A stretch of DNA of 19,535 nt, taken from assembly GCA_023404705.1 (NCBI GenBank), contig JAEYAU010000150.1, forward strand, positions 1 to 19,535, given 5' to 3'. The position numbers were made by a program, and so were the translations under genes. The notes below the pieces were generated by a model, which worked only from the letters and a program-made list of their open reading frames with translations, made no database searches and had not been told where the DNA came from. Positions 1 through 6,791 of the stretch are shown piece after piece (within the stretch, counting starts at the first letter, position 1; each line of letters begins with the position of its first letter). This stretch comes from Pseudomonadota bacterium. Lineage in GTDB: Bacteria > Pseudomonadota > Alphaproteobacteria > Rhizobiales > Xanthobacteraceae.

Positions 1-44
1 TCTCTGAGGGACGGGCCGATCGCGGACTGTCATTGCGATCGTGG

Positions 45-350
45 TTACTCCGCGGCCGCGGTGGCTCCGGCCGGATCGGCGCGGATGATCACCGTGTCGA
101 CCACCGGCACGATGTCGTCGGCCGGCATGCCGACGCGCTTGGCGTGCTCGACGATGGAGGCCGGATCGCGCGCTTCGTAGATGCAAACAGTGCCGAGCCG
201 GCCGTCGGGCTCGCGCACGACATAGCTGCGGATCCAACGCACGCGATCGGGCATCTCCTGGTTGCCGATACGGCCGGACTTCTCGGCCGCGGTCTGCAAT
301 TCGGCCGCATCGAACCAACCGGCGCGGCGGCGAATGACGTAGAGGTTCAT
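45..350 (-). CDS. DUF4242 family small protein
   Basis: A 101-residue protein that matches the DUF4242 family (the SCO4226-type, described as nickel-binding in Streptomyces) from start to end. It begins MNLYVIRRRAGWFDAAEL, then shows the conserved DRVRWIRSYVV and LGTVCIYEA segments and ends with a DTVIIRADP strand. The family is a small ferredoxin-like alpha+beta fold. No enzymatic role is established, and I do not infer metal binding here. The start is backed by AGGAGA five bases upstream (minus strand, 356-361). It lies 102 bp downstream of the SDR gene on the same strand, so it could be the last gene of the leftward aldolase-hpaR-SDR unit or have its own control. A hairpin that pairs its Shine-Dalgarno sits in that gap. 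The stop is TAA. Confidence 0.85.
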   Translation of the reverse strand: MNLYVIRRRAGWFDAAELQTAAEKSGRIGNQEMPDRVRWIRSYVVREPDGRLGTVCIYEARDPASIVEHAKRVGMPADDIVPVVDTVIIRADPAGATAAAE

Positions 351-354
351 AAGT

Positions 355-387
355 GTCTCCTGTGCAATCGTTGTGAGCGCAGGAGAC
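355..387 (-). promoter_or_regulatory. Hairpin sequestering the DUF4242 ribosome-binding site
   Basis: GTCTCCTG at 355-362 and CAGGAGAC at 380-387 form a perfect 8-bp inverted repeat with a 17-base loop. Read as leftward mRNA, the downstream arm contains the AGGAGA Shine-Dalgarno of the DUF4242 gene and the upstream arm is its exact complement. Folding would hide the ribosome-binding site. Whether it regulates, and in response to what, is not visible. Confidence 0.45.
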
Positions 388-452
388 GCCTCGCGTGTGG
401 AATTGTTCGTGGTATTGGCCGTGGTATCGGGCGCCGCGCACGGCGGCGTGAT

Positions 453-1241
453 CTAGAACAGGCCAGTCGTCGCGCCGCCGTCCACCGCGATGGCGGTGCC
501 CTGGATGTGGCGCGCATCCTCGCGGCAGAGGAACAGCGCAAGCGCGGAGACGTCATCGGGCTGGCCGAAGCGACGGACGTCGTCCTTGGCAAGGAGACGG
601 GCGCGCTCCTGGTCCTTGGAGATGCCTTGCGCAGCGGCGTTCTGCTCGAGGCGCTGGTGAAAGCGCTCGGTCTCGATGATGCCGGGCAGGATGGCGTTGA
701 CGTTGACGCCGTCGCGCTTGCCGAGAGCGGCGAGACCTTTGGAGAAGTTGTTCATGGCGGCGTTCACGGAGCCGCCGATCAGGAACAGCGGATCGGGCGT
801 GCGCGCGGCGCTGCCGATGATGTTGACGACATGGCCCTGCGCCTCTTTCAGCAGCGGCCAGAACAGGCGCGAGAGGCGCACGCAGGCGAAGAATTTCAGC
901 GCGAAGCCGTCCTGCCAAGCCTCGTCGGCGAGCGCGAGATAGTCGCCGCCGCGGGTGGCGCCCGCGCAGTTGACGAGAATGTCGCAGCGGCCGTGCCGCT
1001 CCTGCACGCGGCGATGCAGCGCCTCGCAGGCCGCAAGCGTCCGCAGATCACCCGCAACCGCGAGCGGCGCGCTGCCCCCGGCCCGCACGATCAGCTCGGA
1101 GGCGGCGGTGAGGTTCTGCTCGGAAGAAGCCGCCAGCACCGTCGCGGCGCCTTCGCGCGCGAAAGCGAGCGCGATGGCGCGGCCGATGCCGCGGCTGCCG
1201 CCCGTCACCACCACGACCTTGCCGGCGAAGTCTGCCGCCAT
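453..1241 (-). CDS. SDR family protein with non-canonical active site
   Basis: A 262-residue classical-length short-chain dehydrogenase/reductase. The Rossmann nucleotide site TGGSRGIG is at residues 13-20, NCAG at 91-94 and the catalytic-type Ser at 144 (IIGSAA). The C-terminal IQGTAIAVDGG is typical of beta-ketoacyl-reductase-like members. Where the family has YxxxK, this protein reads GGSVN (156-160), so the catalytic Tyr is Gly156 and the Lys is Asn160. The following AAMNNFSKGLA keeps the usual helix. The frame is otherwise intact, so this is a divergent protein and not a pseudogene. The substrate is unknown. The gene starts three bases after the hpaR stop codon, so the two are co-transcribed and probably translationally coupled, which places it under HpaR control. 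It could be a reductase with altered chemistry, or a non-redox binding or lyase-like SDR. Confidence 0.85.
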   Translation of the reverse strand: MAADFAGKVVVVTGGSRGIGRAIALAFAREGAATVLAASSEQNLTAASELIVRAGGSAPLAVAGDLRTLAACEALHRRVQERHGRCDILVNCAGATRGGDYLALADEAWQDGFALKFFACVRLSRLFWPLLKEAQGHVVNIIGSAARTPDPLFLIGGSVNAAMNNFSKGLAALGKRDGVNVNAILPGIIETERFHQRLEQNAAAQGISKDQERARLLAKDDVRRFGQPDDVSALALFLCREDARHIQGTAIAVDGGATTGLF

Positions 1242-1244
1242 AGC

Positions 1245-1736
1245 CTACTCCACCTCTTCGACGATCGCGACCTCGCCGGGCGTGGCGAGCGCCTCGATCA
1301 GCTCGTCGAGAACGCGATGGATTTCGGTCAGGCGCTCGGTGCCGACCACGCGCTCGAGCTCGGCATAGATAACCACGGAATAGGGCGCGATGCTCTCGAA
1401 CAGGCGCAGCCCTTTGGGGGCGATCGAGACGATGATCCGGCGATGATCGCCCACATGGGTGCGGCGGGTGATCAGGCCGTCGGCCTCGAGCTTGGGGAGG
1501 ATGCGCGAGAGGCTCGCGGGCAGCAGGCAGCAGCGCGCGCTCAATTCGCCGATCTCGAGCTGCTCCACCTCGACCAGGCAGCGGATGATGCGCCACTGCT
1601 GCTCGGTGATGCCGCGGCTGCGCAGCAGCGGCCGGAAGCGCTGCATCACGGCCTCGCGCGCGCGCATGAGCTGGATCGGCAGGGCGCGGCTGAACGGCCG
1701 CAGCGCTGCCGCCTCTCCTTTCGCGGTCCGTTTCAT
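1245..1736 (-). CDS. hpaR: MarR family regulator, HpaR-like
   Basis: A 163-residue winged-helix regulator resembling HpaR, the homoprotocatechuate degradation operon repressor. The segment ALPIQLMRAREAVMQRF (residues 18-34), then RSRGITEQQWRIIRCL, LLPASLSRILPKLEADGLI (recognition helix region, about 71-89) and the RRTHVGDHRRIIVSI wing are the family hallmarks. The open frame runs further upstream into the aldolase gene. I chose the Met at 1736 because the protein then matches the usual HpaR length and begins five bases after the aldolase stop. It probably represses both divergent hpa arms, including its own, and releases on binding a pathway aromatic such as 4-hydroxyphenylacetate or homoprotocatechuate. 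That ligand is inferred from HpaR of E. coli. The palindrome at 2721-2732 is its likely operator. Confidence 0.88.
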   Translation of the reverse strand: MKRTAKGEAAALRPFSRALPIQLMRAREAVMQRFRPLLRSRGITEQQWRIIRCLVEVEQLEIGELSARCCLLPASLSRILPKLEADGLITRRTHVGDHRRIIVSIAPKGLRLFESIAPYSVVIYAELERVVGTERLTEIHRVLDELIEALATPGEVAIVEEVE

Positions 1737-1741
1737 GGGCT

Positions 1742-2656
1742 TCACTCCGCGGCCTCCGCGGGCAGCAGGCCGGCGCGCGCGAGCACCGCATCGAGGCGCT
1801 TCTCGAGCTCCGGCGTCGGCGGGACCATCGGCAGACGATGCTCGTTGTTCGGGATCAGGCCCATGCGCTTCGCCATGTATTTCATCGGCGTCGGATTGGT
1901 GTCGTAGAACACCGCCTTGTTGAGCGCATGCAGCTTGTGATGCAGCGTCTGCGCGGTCTTGAGATCGCCGCGCCAGACGGCCTCGCACAGATCGGCGAGC
2001 GGGCGCGGCCGCAGATTGCCGACCGCATTCATCAGGCCGCAGGCGCCGACCGCCATCATCGGGAAAGAGAGATCCTCGAGGCCGACAAAGATGCGGAAGT
2101 CGGAGCCGACGGCGGCGAGCGCTTCGGTCACGAAGTCGAGATCCTGCGAAGCGTGCTTCATGCCGACGAGGTTCGGCGACTTGTCCTTGAGCTCCTTGAT
2201 GGTGTCGACCTTGATGTCGATCGCGGCGCGGATCGGAATGTGGTAGATCATCCACGGCAGATCGAGCCCGCGCATGACCTCGAGGTAATACTGGATCATG
2301 CCGCGCTGCGGCGGTCGCGTGTAATAAGGTGTGACGATCAGCAGCGCATCGGCGCCCGCCTGCGCGGCGTGCTTGGTGAGGATGCGGGTCTCCCAAATCG
2401 ACTGGGAGCCGGTCGCGGCCACGACGGGCACGCGGCCCTTGGCGACCTCGATCGCGACCGAGACCAGGCGGTTGCGCTCCTCGGTGGTGAGCGAGGCCGG
2501 TTCGGAGGTGGTGCCATTGACGAGCACGCCGTGCGAGCCTTCGCGGATCTGGAACTCGACGAGGTGCGCATAGGTGTCGTAGTCGACCTCGCCGTTGCGG
2601 AACGGCGTGAACAGTGGCGGGATCGAGCCCCGGAGCCTCGACAGCGGCAGCGGCAT
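1742..2656 (-). CDS. DapA-fold 2,4-dihydroxyhept-2-ene-1,7-dioate aldolase (HpaI role)
   Basis: A 304-residue class I aldolase of the dihydrodipicolinate synthase/N-acetylneuraminate lyase superfamily. The substrate loop GTTSEP is at residues 48-53, the catalytic Tyr at 138 (IYHIPIRA) and the Schiff-base Lys at 167 (VGMKHAS). It resembles the subfamily called HpaI-NOT-DapA (TIGR02313), found in hpa clusters in place of the class II metal-dependent HpaI. The expected reaction splits 2,4-dihydroxyhept-2-ene-1,7-dioate into pyruvate and succinate semialdehyde, the last step of the pathway. It is the first gene of the leftward arm and faces hpaF across 125 bp. GGAGGT (minus strand, 2661-2666) lies four bases before the ATG. 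A different 2-keto-acid aldolase substrate cannot be excluded from sequence, but a role in lysine synthesis is unlikely in this context. Confidence 0.85.
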   Translation of the reverse strand: MPLPLSRLRGSIPPLFTPFRNGEVDYDTYAHLVEFQIREGSHGVLVNGTTSEPASLTTEERNRLVSVAIEVAKGRVPVVAATGSQSIWETRILTKHAAQAGADALLIVTPYYTRPPQRGMIQYYLEVMRGLDLPWMIYHIPIRAAIDIKVDTIKELKDKSPNLVGMKHASQDLDFVTEALAAVGSDFRIFVGLEDLSFPMMAVGACGLMNAVGNLRPRPLADLCEAVWRGDLKTAQTLHHKLHALNKAVFYDTNPTPMKYMAKRMGLIPNNEHRLPMVPPTPELEKRLDAVLARAGLLPAEAAE

Positions 2657-2692
2657 GATGACCTCCCATGTTCCCCGAGCGCTCCCGTAATC

Positions 2693-2721
2693 TTGACGGA
2701 GCGCACCACGTGCTAGATAAT
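2693..2721 (+). promoter_or_regulatory. Rightward sigma70-like promoter for hpaFED
   Basis: TTGACG at 2693-2698, a 17-base spacer and GATAAT at 2716-2721 give a near-consensus promoter. Initiation would fall near 2728, about 54 bases before the hpaF ATG. The -10 hexamer touches the palindromic operator at 2721-2732. Confidence 0.65.
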
Positions 2722-2732
2722 TAACATGTTAA
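2721..2732. promoter_or_regulatory. Probable HpaR (MarR-type) operator palindrome
   Basis: TTAACATGTTAA is a perfect 12-bp palindrome and sits in the middle of the divergent hpa intergenic region. It overlaps the -10 or start region of both predicted promoters, so a bound dimer would block both arms. Size and symmetry fit a MarR-family dimer. Assignment to HpaR rests on the adjacent hpaR gene. Confidence 0.65.
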
Positions 2733-2754
2733 GGTTCTTCCCGCGTTACGTCAA
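2726..2754 (-). promoter_or_regulatory. Leftward sigma70-like promoter for aldolase-hpaR-SDR
   Basis: On the minus strand TTGACG (2754 to 2749), a 17-base spacer and TAACAT (2731 to 2726) form a promoter that mirrors the rightward one. Its -10 lies wholly inside the palindrome. The two promoters overlap, so polymerase binding may be mutually exclusive. Confidence 0.55.
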
Positions 2755-2781
2755 CGAGACGGGACAACAGGAGGCGAGGCC

Positions 2782-3174
2782 ATGCCCCATATCATCGTCG
2801 AATATTCCGCCAATATCGAGAGCGAGATTTCTCCGCAGCGGCTGGTAGACGAGATGCATGCTGCGGCGGTCGGCACAGGCATCGCCGAGGTCGCGGGCTT
2901 CCGCACGCGGGCCGAGCGGCGGCAGCATTTTCGCGTCGGCGACGGCAATCCCAAGAACGGCTTCGTGCACGTGCTGGCGCGCATCCGCGACGGCCGCTCG
3001 GTGGAGCAGCGCAAGGCGCTGGCCGAGACGCTGATGAAGGCGCTGGAAGCCACGATCGCGCCGGTGCTCGCGGCGCGGCCGATGGCGCTCGGCGTCGAGG
3101 TGCAGGAAATCGATTCCAACACGCGCTTGTTGCGCAACACGATCCGCGAGCAGAGCAAGGCGAGCGCCGCATGA
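2782..3174 (+). CDS. hpaF: 5-carboxymethyl-2-hydroxymuconate delta-isomerase
   Basis: A 130-residue member of the CHMI family (E. coli C enzyme about 126 residues), related in fold to 4-oxalocrotonate tautomerase. Pro2, exposed after loss of the initiator Met, is the expected catalytic base (MPHIIVEYSANIE). FVHVLARIRDGRS and the C-terminal ALGVEVQEID strand follow the family pattern. It isomerises 5-carboxymethyl-2-hydroxymuconate to 5-oxopent-3-ene-1,2,5-tricarboxylate in the cytosol. An AGGAGG box at 2769-2774 is seven bases before the ATG, the strongest ribosome-binding site in the hpa region. Its TGA overlaps the ATG of hpaE in an ATGA arrangement, so the two are coupled. It is the first gene of the rightward arm. 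Confidence 0.9.
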   Translation: MPHIIVEYSANIESEISPQRLVDEMHAAAVGTGIAEVAGFRTRAERRQHFRVGDGNPKNGFVHVLARIRDGRSVEQRKALAETLMKALEATIAPVLAARPMALGVEVQEIDSNTRLLRNTIREQSKASAA

Positions 3175-4679
3175 GCCAGCCGCTCGACAAGGCGATCGCA
3201 CGGGCAGAGGGATTCCTCAAGCGCTTCCGCGATGGCAAGGTTGCGCACCTGATCGACGGCAAGCCGGAGACGAGCGCCGAGAGTTTCGAGACGCTCTCGC
3301 CGGTGGACAACAGCGTGCTGGCGAAAGTCGCACGCGGCGGCGCGTCCGAGATCGACAAGGCGGCGCGCGCCGCGCGCAAGGCGTTCGGCGCCTGGAGCCG
3401 CACCACGGGCGCGGAGCGGCGCAAGATCCTGCACCGGATCGCCGACGCGATCGAGGCGCGCGCGGACGAGATCGCCCTCGTGGAATGCATGGATACGGGC
3501 CAGCCGATCCGCTACATGTCGAAGGCGGCGTTGCGCGGCGCCGAGAACTTCCGCTTCTTCGCGGACCGTGCGCCGGACGCCGGCAACGGCCTCGCGCTGC
3601 CGACCGACACCCATCTCAACTACACGATGCGCCAGCCGATCGGGCCAGTCGGCATCATCACGCCGTGGAACACGCCGTTCATGCTGTCCACGTGGAAGAT
3701 CGCGCCGGCGCTCGCGGCCGGCTGCACGGTGGTGCACAAGCCGGCCGAGTGGAGCCCGCTCACCGCGGTGCTGCTCGCCGAGATCGCGCTCGAAGCGGGG
3801 CTGCCGGCAGGCGTGCTCAACACGGTGCACGGCATCGGCGAGGAAGCCGGCAAGGCGCTCACCGAGCATCCCGAGATCAAGGCGATCGGCTTCGTCGGCG
3901 AGTCCGCCACCGGAAGCCACATCATGGCGCAGGGCGCGCCCACGCTGAAGCGCGTGCATTTCGAGCTCGGCGGCAAGAACCCGGTGATCGTGTTCGCGGA
4001 CGCCGATCTCGACCGCGCCCTCGATGCAGTGCTGTTCATGATCTACTCGCTCAACGGCGAGCGCTGCACCTCCTCGTCGCGCGCTCTCGTGGAGGCACCC
4101 ATTTACAAGGAGTTCAGCGCGCGCGTCGCCGAGCGCGTGAAGACGATCAAGGTTGGACATCCGCTCGATCCCGCGACCGAGATCGGGCCGCTGATCCATC
4201 CGCGCCACGTCGAGAAGGTCTTGTCCTATGTCAAGGTGGCGGAGCGCGAGGGCGCCACAGTGGCGGTCGGCGGCGGGCGCGCCGGCGACAAGGGCAACTT
4301 CGTGGAGCCGACTTTGTACCTGAATGCGAAGACCGACATGCGCATCGCGCAGGAGGAGATCTTCGGCCCGGTGCTCACCATGATCCCCTTCGCGGACGAA
4401 GCCGAGGCGCTCGCGATCGCCAACGACGTGCGCTACGGGCTCACGGGCTACATCTGGACGCGCGACGTCGGCCGCGCCCACCGCATCGCGCAGGCCGTGG
4501 AGGCCGGCATGATCTGGGTGAACTCCGAGAACGTGCGGCATCTGCCGACGCCGTTCGGCGGCATGAAGTCGTCCGGCATCGGCCGCGACGGCGGCGACTA
4601 CTCCTTCGACTTCTATATGGAGACGAAGAACATCGCGATCGCCCTCGACAACCACAAGATCCCGCGCATCGGAGGCTGA
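3171..4679 (+). CDS. hpaE: 5-carboxymethyl-2-hydroxymuconate semialdehyde dehydrogenase
   Basis: A 502-residue NAD-dependent aldehyde dehydrogenase. PWNTP carries Asn167, HKPAEWSP carries the cofactor-binding Lys190, the general base is Glu265 in FELGGKNP and the nucleophile is Cys299 in GERCTSSSR. Length and the C-terminal VRHLPTPFGGMKSSGIGRDGG stretch fit HpaE. It oxidises the ring-cleavage product of HpaD, 5-carboxymethyl-2-hydroxymuconate semialdehyde, to the acid used by HpaF. The start overlaps the hpaF stop by four bases, and one base separates its TGA from the hpaD ATG. The neighbouring genes make the HpaE assignment much firmer than the ALDH fold alone would. No motif is missing. Confidence 0.93.
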   Translation: MSQPLDKAIARAEGFLKRFRDGKVAHLIDGKPETSAESFETLSPVDNSVLAKVARGGASEIDKAARAARKAFGAWSRTTGAERRKILHRIADAIEARADEIALVECMDTGQPIRYMSKAALRGAENFRFFADRAPDAGNGLALPTDTHLNYTMRQPIGPVGIITPWNTPFMLSTWKIAPALAAGCTVVHKPAEWSPLTAVLLAEIALEAGLPAGVLNTVHGIGEEAGKALTEHPEIKAIGFVGESATGSHIMAQGAPTLKRVHFELGGKNPVIVFADADLDRALDAVLFMIYSLNGERCTSSSRALVEAPIYKEFSARVAERVKTIKVGHPLDPATEIGPLIHPRHVEKVLSYVKVAEREGATVAVGGGRAGDKGNFVEPTLYLNAKTDMRIAQEEIFGPVLTMIPFADEAEALAIANDVRYGLTGYIWTRDVGRAHRIAQAVEAGMIWVNSENVRHLPTPFGGMKSSGIGRDGGDYSFDFYMETKNIAIALDNHKIPRIGG

Positions 4680-4680
4680 C

Positions 4681-5664
4681 ATGCCGGTCCGCAACGCCGT
4701 TCTGCAGCCGCCTTTCAATACGGTTCGCGTGAGCCATGCCGAGCTCACGGTGCGCGACATCGGCGCATCCCGCGCCTTCTGGGTGGACTGCCTCGGCTAC
4801 CTAGTGAGCGACGAGAGCCGCGACACGCTGCATCTGCGCGCGATCGAGGAGCGCAACCACCATTCGATCGTGCTGCACAAAGCGGCCGAGCCGCTGGCGC
4901 GCACCATCGGCTTCAAGGTGGCGAGCGAGGAGGATCTCGATCGCGCCGAGTTCTGGTTTGCGCGCAAGGGGCTGCCGGTCTCGTTTCCGAACGTGCCGTA
5001 TCAGGGGCGCACGCTGCGCACTGCCGACTGCAATGGTATGCCAGTCGACTTCTACTTCCGCATGGATCAGTCTGACTGCATGCTGCAGAAATACGCGCAC
5101 CACAAGGGCGCGCGCATCCAGCGCATCGATCACATTAACTGCTTCACGCCCGACGTGCAGGCGAGCTACGACTTCTACACCGACATCGGCTTCCGGCTCA
5201 CCGAATACACCGAGACCGAGGACGCCGAGCCGAAGCTGTGGGCCGTGTGGCTGCACCGCAAGGGCAATGTGCACGACCTCGCCTTCACGAACGGGCGCGG
5301 ACCGCGCCTGCATCATATCGGCGTCTGGACATCGAGCGCGCTCGACATCCTCAATATCTGCGACGTGATGTCGACCAGCGGGTACCTGCCCAACATGGAG
5401 CGTGGGCCGGGCCGCCACGGCATCTCCAACGCGTTCTTCCTCTATATCCGCGACCCGGACGGGCACCGCATCGAACTCTTCACCAACGACTACCTCACGG
5501 TCGATCCCGACCACGCGCCGATCCGCTGGACCCTGCGCGACCCGCAGCGCCAGACGCTGTGGGGCCATCCGGCGCCGAAGAGCTGGTTCGAGGAAGGCTC
5601 GCGCTTTACCGATGTGACCGTGCGTGAGCCGGAGCTCGCGGCGCAGCCGATCGTGGCGCGGTGA
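4681..5664 (+). CDS. hpaD: 3,4-dihydroxyphenylacetate 2,3-dioxygenase (extradiol)
   Basis: A 327-residue type I extradiol dioxygenase with two vicinal-oxygen-chelate domains (about residues 15-130 and 147-270). The metal ligands are visible as His151 (IDHINCF), His212 (RLHHIGV) and Glu265 (GHRIELF). His198 (NVHDLAF) matches the second-sphere acid/base His200 of the Brevibacterium enzyme. It opens homoprotocatechuate next to the ring hydroxyls, giving 5-carboxymethyl-2-hydroxymuconate semialdehyde for HpaE. Whether the metal is Fe(II) or Mn(II) cannot be told from sequence. GGAGG at 4671-4675, inside the end of hpaE, serves as ribosome-binding site. It is the last gene of the rightward arm, and 249 bp without a known gene follow. 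Confidence 0.92.
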   Translation: MPVRNAVLQPPFNTVRVSHAELTVRDIGASRAFWVDCLGYLVSDESRDTLHLRAIEERNHHSIVLHKAAEPLARTIGFKVASEEDLDRAEFWFARKGLPVSFPNVPYQGRTLRTADCNGMPVDFYFRMDQSDCMLQKYAHHKGARIQRIDHINCFTPDVQASYDFYTDIGFRLTEYTETEDAEPKLWAVWLHRKGNVHDLAFTNGRGPRLHHIGVWTSSALDILNICDVMSTSGYLPNMERGPGRHGISNAFFLYIRDPDGHRIELFTNDYLTVDPDHAPIRWTLRDPQRQTLWGHPAPKSWFEEGSRFTDVTVREPELAAQPIVAR

Positions 5665-5846
5665 CCCCGCGCCACCGCGTGTGACGCGCACCTCAACGCA
5701 CCGTTGCGCCCTTCGAGATCGCGAAAAGCTCGTCCACAAACACCCTAGCCATCCCATGGCTCATCTTGCACACTGGCGTCCACGCACCTTCGTGCTAGAA
5801 GGGCGGGGCAAGAGCCGATTCAACGGCCAGCCAAGGGGAGGACAGC

Positions 5847-5906
5847 ATGCCGTCGACCGCATGGAGCGTGGCCGGGTGGGACCTGTCGTCCCCGCCTTGC
5901 GCCTGA
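5847..5906 (+). CDS. Possible 19-residue leader ORF ahead of livH
   Basis: ATG at 5847 follows a good GGGGAGG box (5835-5841). The frame reads MPSTAWSVAGWDLSSPPCA and then TGA at 5904-5906. The stop overlaps the GAGGT (5905-5909) that serves livH, whose ATG is at 5914. That layout would couple leader translation to livH initiation. The peptide has two Trp codons and a Pro-Pro pair. It resembles nothing I recognise, and a chance short frame remains possible. Confidence 0.35.
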   Translation: MPSTAWSVAGWDLSSPPCA

Positions 5907-5913
5907 GGTCGCG

Positions 5914-6789
5914 ATGGACTTCCAGTTCGGATTGCTGCTCAACGCCATCATCGCGGGCCTGCTGCTCGGCGGCTTCTACGCGGCCGTGACGGCCGGGATC
6001 TCGATCTCGTTCGGCATCCTCGATATCGTCAATATCGCGCATCCGGCCTTCATCATTCTCGGCTCCTATATCGCCTATATCGTCAACATCCGGCTCGGGA
6101 TCGACCCGATCCTGGTGAGCGTGCTGATGCTGCCGGTGTTCTATGCGCTCGGCGCCGCGATCTATCAGGTCTACTATCTCTCGTTCGAGCAACGCGGGCA
6201 GGACTCGCTGCGCGGTCTCGCCTTCTTCTTCGGCCTTCTGTTCATCACCGAGGTCGGACTGATCCTGGTGTTCGGCGTCGACTACCGCTACGTCGAGGCC
6301 GGCTATATCGGCAAGACGCTGTCGTTCGGCACGTTCGATCTGCCGCTGCGCATGCTGGTGCCGTTCGTCGTCTCGCTGCTGCTGATCGGCGCGCTGCAGT
6401 ATTTCCTCTCCAAGACCTTCACGGGCCGCGCCATCATGGCGGTGGCGCAGGACCAGTTCGCGCTGCAGCTGATGGCGGCGAACCCGGTGCGCATCAAGCG
6501 CATCGCCTTCGGCATCTCGATCGGCATCGCGGCCATGGCGGGCGCGTTCCTGATCATCATCCAGCCGGTCGAGCCCTCGGTCGGCCGCGAATATATCGGC
6601 CGCGTGTTCGCGATCTGCGTGCTCGGCGGGCTCGGCAGCCTTCCCGGCACCGTGATCGCCGCGATGCTGCTCGGCGTCGTCGAGAGCATCACCTCGACGT
6701 TCTACGGGCCCTCCTGGGCGCCCGCCGTCGCCTTCGGCTTCCTTCTCCTCACGCTGGCCTTCCGGCCGGCGGGCATTCTGGGGCGGTAA
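5914..6789 (+). CDS. livH: HAAT-type ABC importer, inner-membrane permease LivH
   Basis: A 291-residue polytopic permease of the branched-chain amino acid (HAAT) ABC family. The N-terminal membrane block contains FGILDIVNIAHPAF (33-46), a LivH signature. The cytoplasmic coupling loop is GRAIMAVAQDQFALQLMAAN (171-190), and VLGGLGSLPGTVIAAMLLG (236-254) lies in a late conserved membrane segment. Members import branched-chain amino acids, amides, urea or, in many soil bacteria, aromatic acids. The catabolic context favours an aromatic or acyl-amino substrate, but this is inference. First full gene of the livHMGF operon, two bases before livM. GAGGT four bases before the ATG supports the start. 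Confidence 0.92.
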   Translation: MDFQFGLLLNAIIAGLLLGGFYAAVTAGISISFGILDIVNIAHPAFIILGSYIAYIVNIRLGIDPILVSVLMLPVFYALGAAIYQVYYLSFEQRGQDSLRGLAFFFGLLFITEVGLILVFGVDYRYVEAGYIGKTLSFGTFDLPLRMLVPFVVSLLLIGALQYFLSKTFTGRAIMAVAQDQFALQLMAANPVRIKRIAFGISIGIAAMAGAFLIIIQPVEPSVGREYIGRVFAICVLGGLGSLPGTVIAAMLLGVVESITSTFYGPSWAPAVAFGFLLLTLAFRPAGILGR

Positions 6790-6791
6790 CA

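Noticed and set aside
17..41. Hairpin CGATCGC / GCGATCG just past the DUF4242 stop as a terminator
   Set aside because: The stem is 7 bp with an 11-base loop and no T-run, too weak to call.
33..1907. A 624-codon plus-strand open frame across DUF4242, SDR and hpaR
   Set aside because: It crosses three convincing minus-strand genes and shows no domain of its own.
2744..2756. Second HpaR site CGTTACGTCAACG beside the main operator
   Set aside because: Only four-base arms match and the sequence does not resemble TTAACATGTTAA.
2751..4760. A 669-codon open frame on the minus strand opposite hpaF-hpaE
   Set aside because: Same cause: low-complexity Arg/Ala/Leu translation spanning two genes with intact catalytic motifs on the other strand.
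5747..5800. Promoter for livHMGF: AGCCAT/ATGGCT inverted repeat, TTGCAC at 5766 and TGCTAGAA at 5793, or a sigma54 site
   Set aside because: The TTGCAC to CTAGAA spacing is 23 bases, outside the sigma70 range, and no GG-N10-GC sigma54 pattern fits, so no promoter is called.
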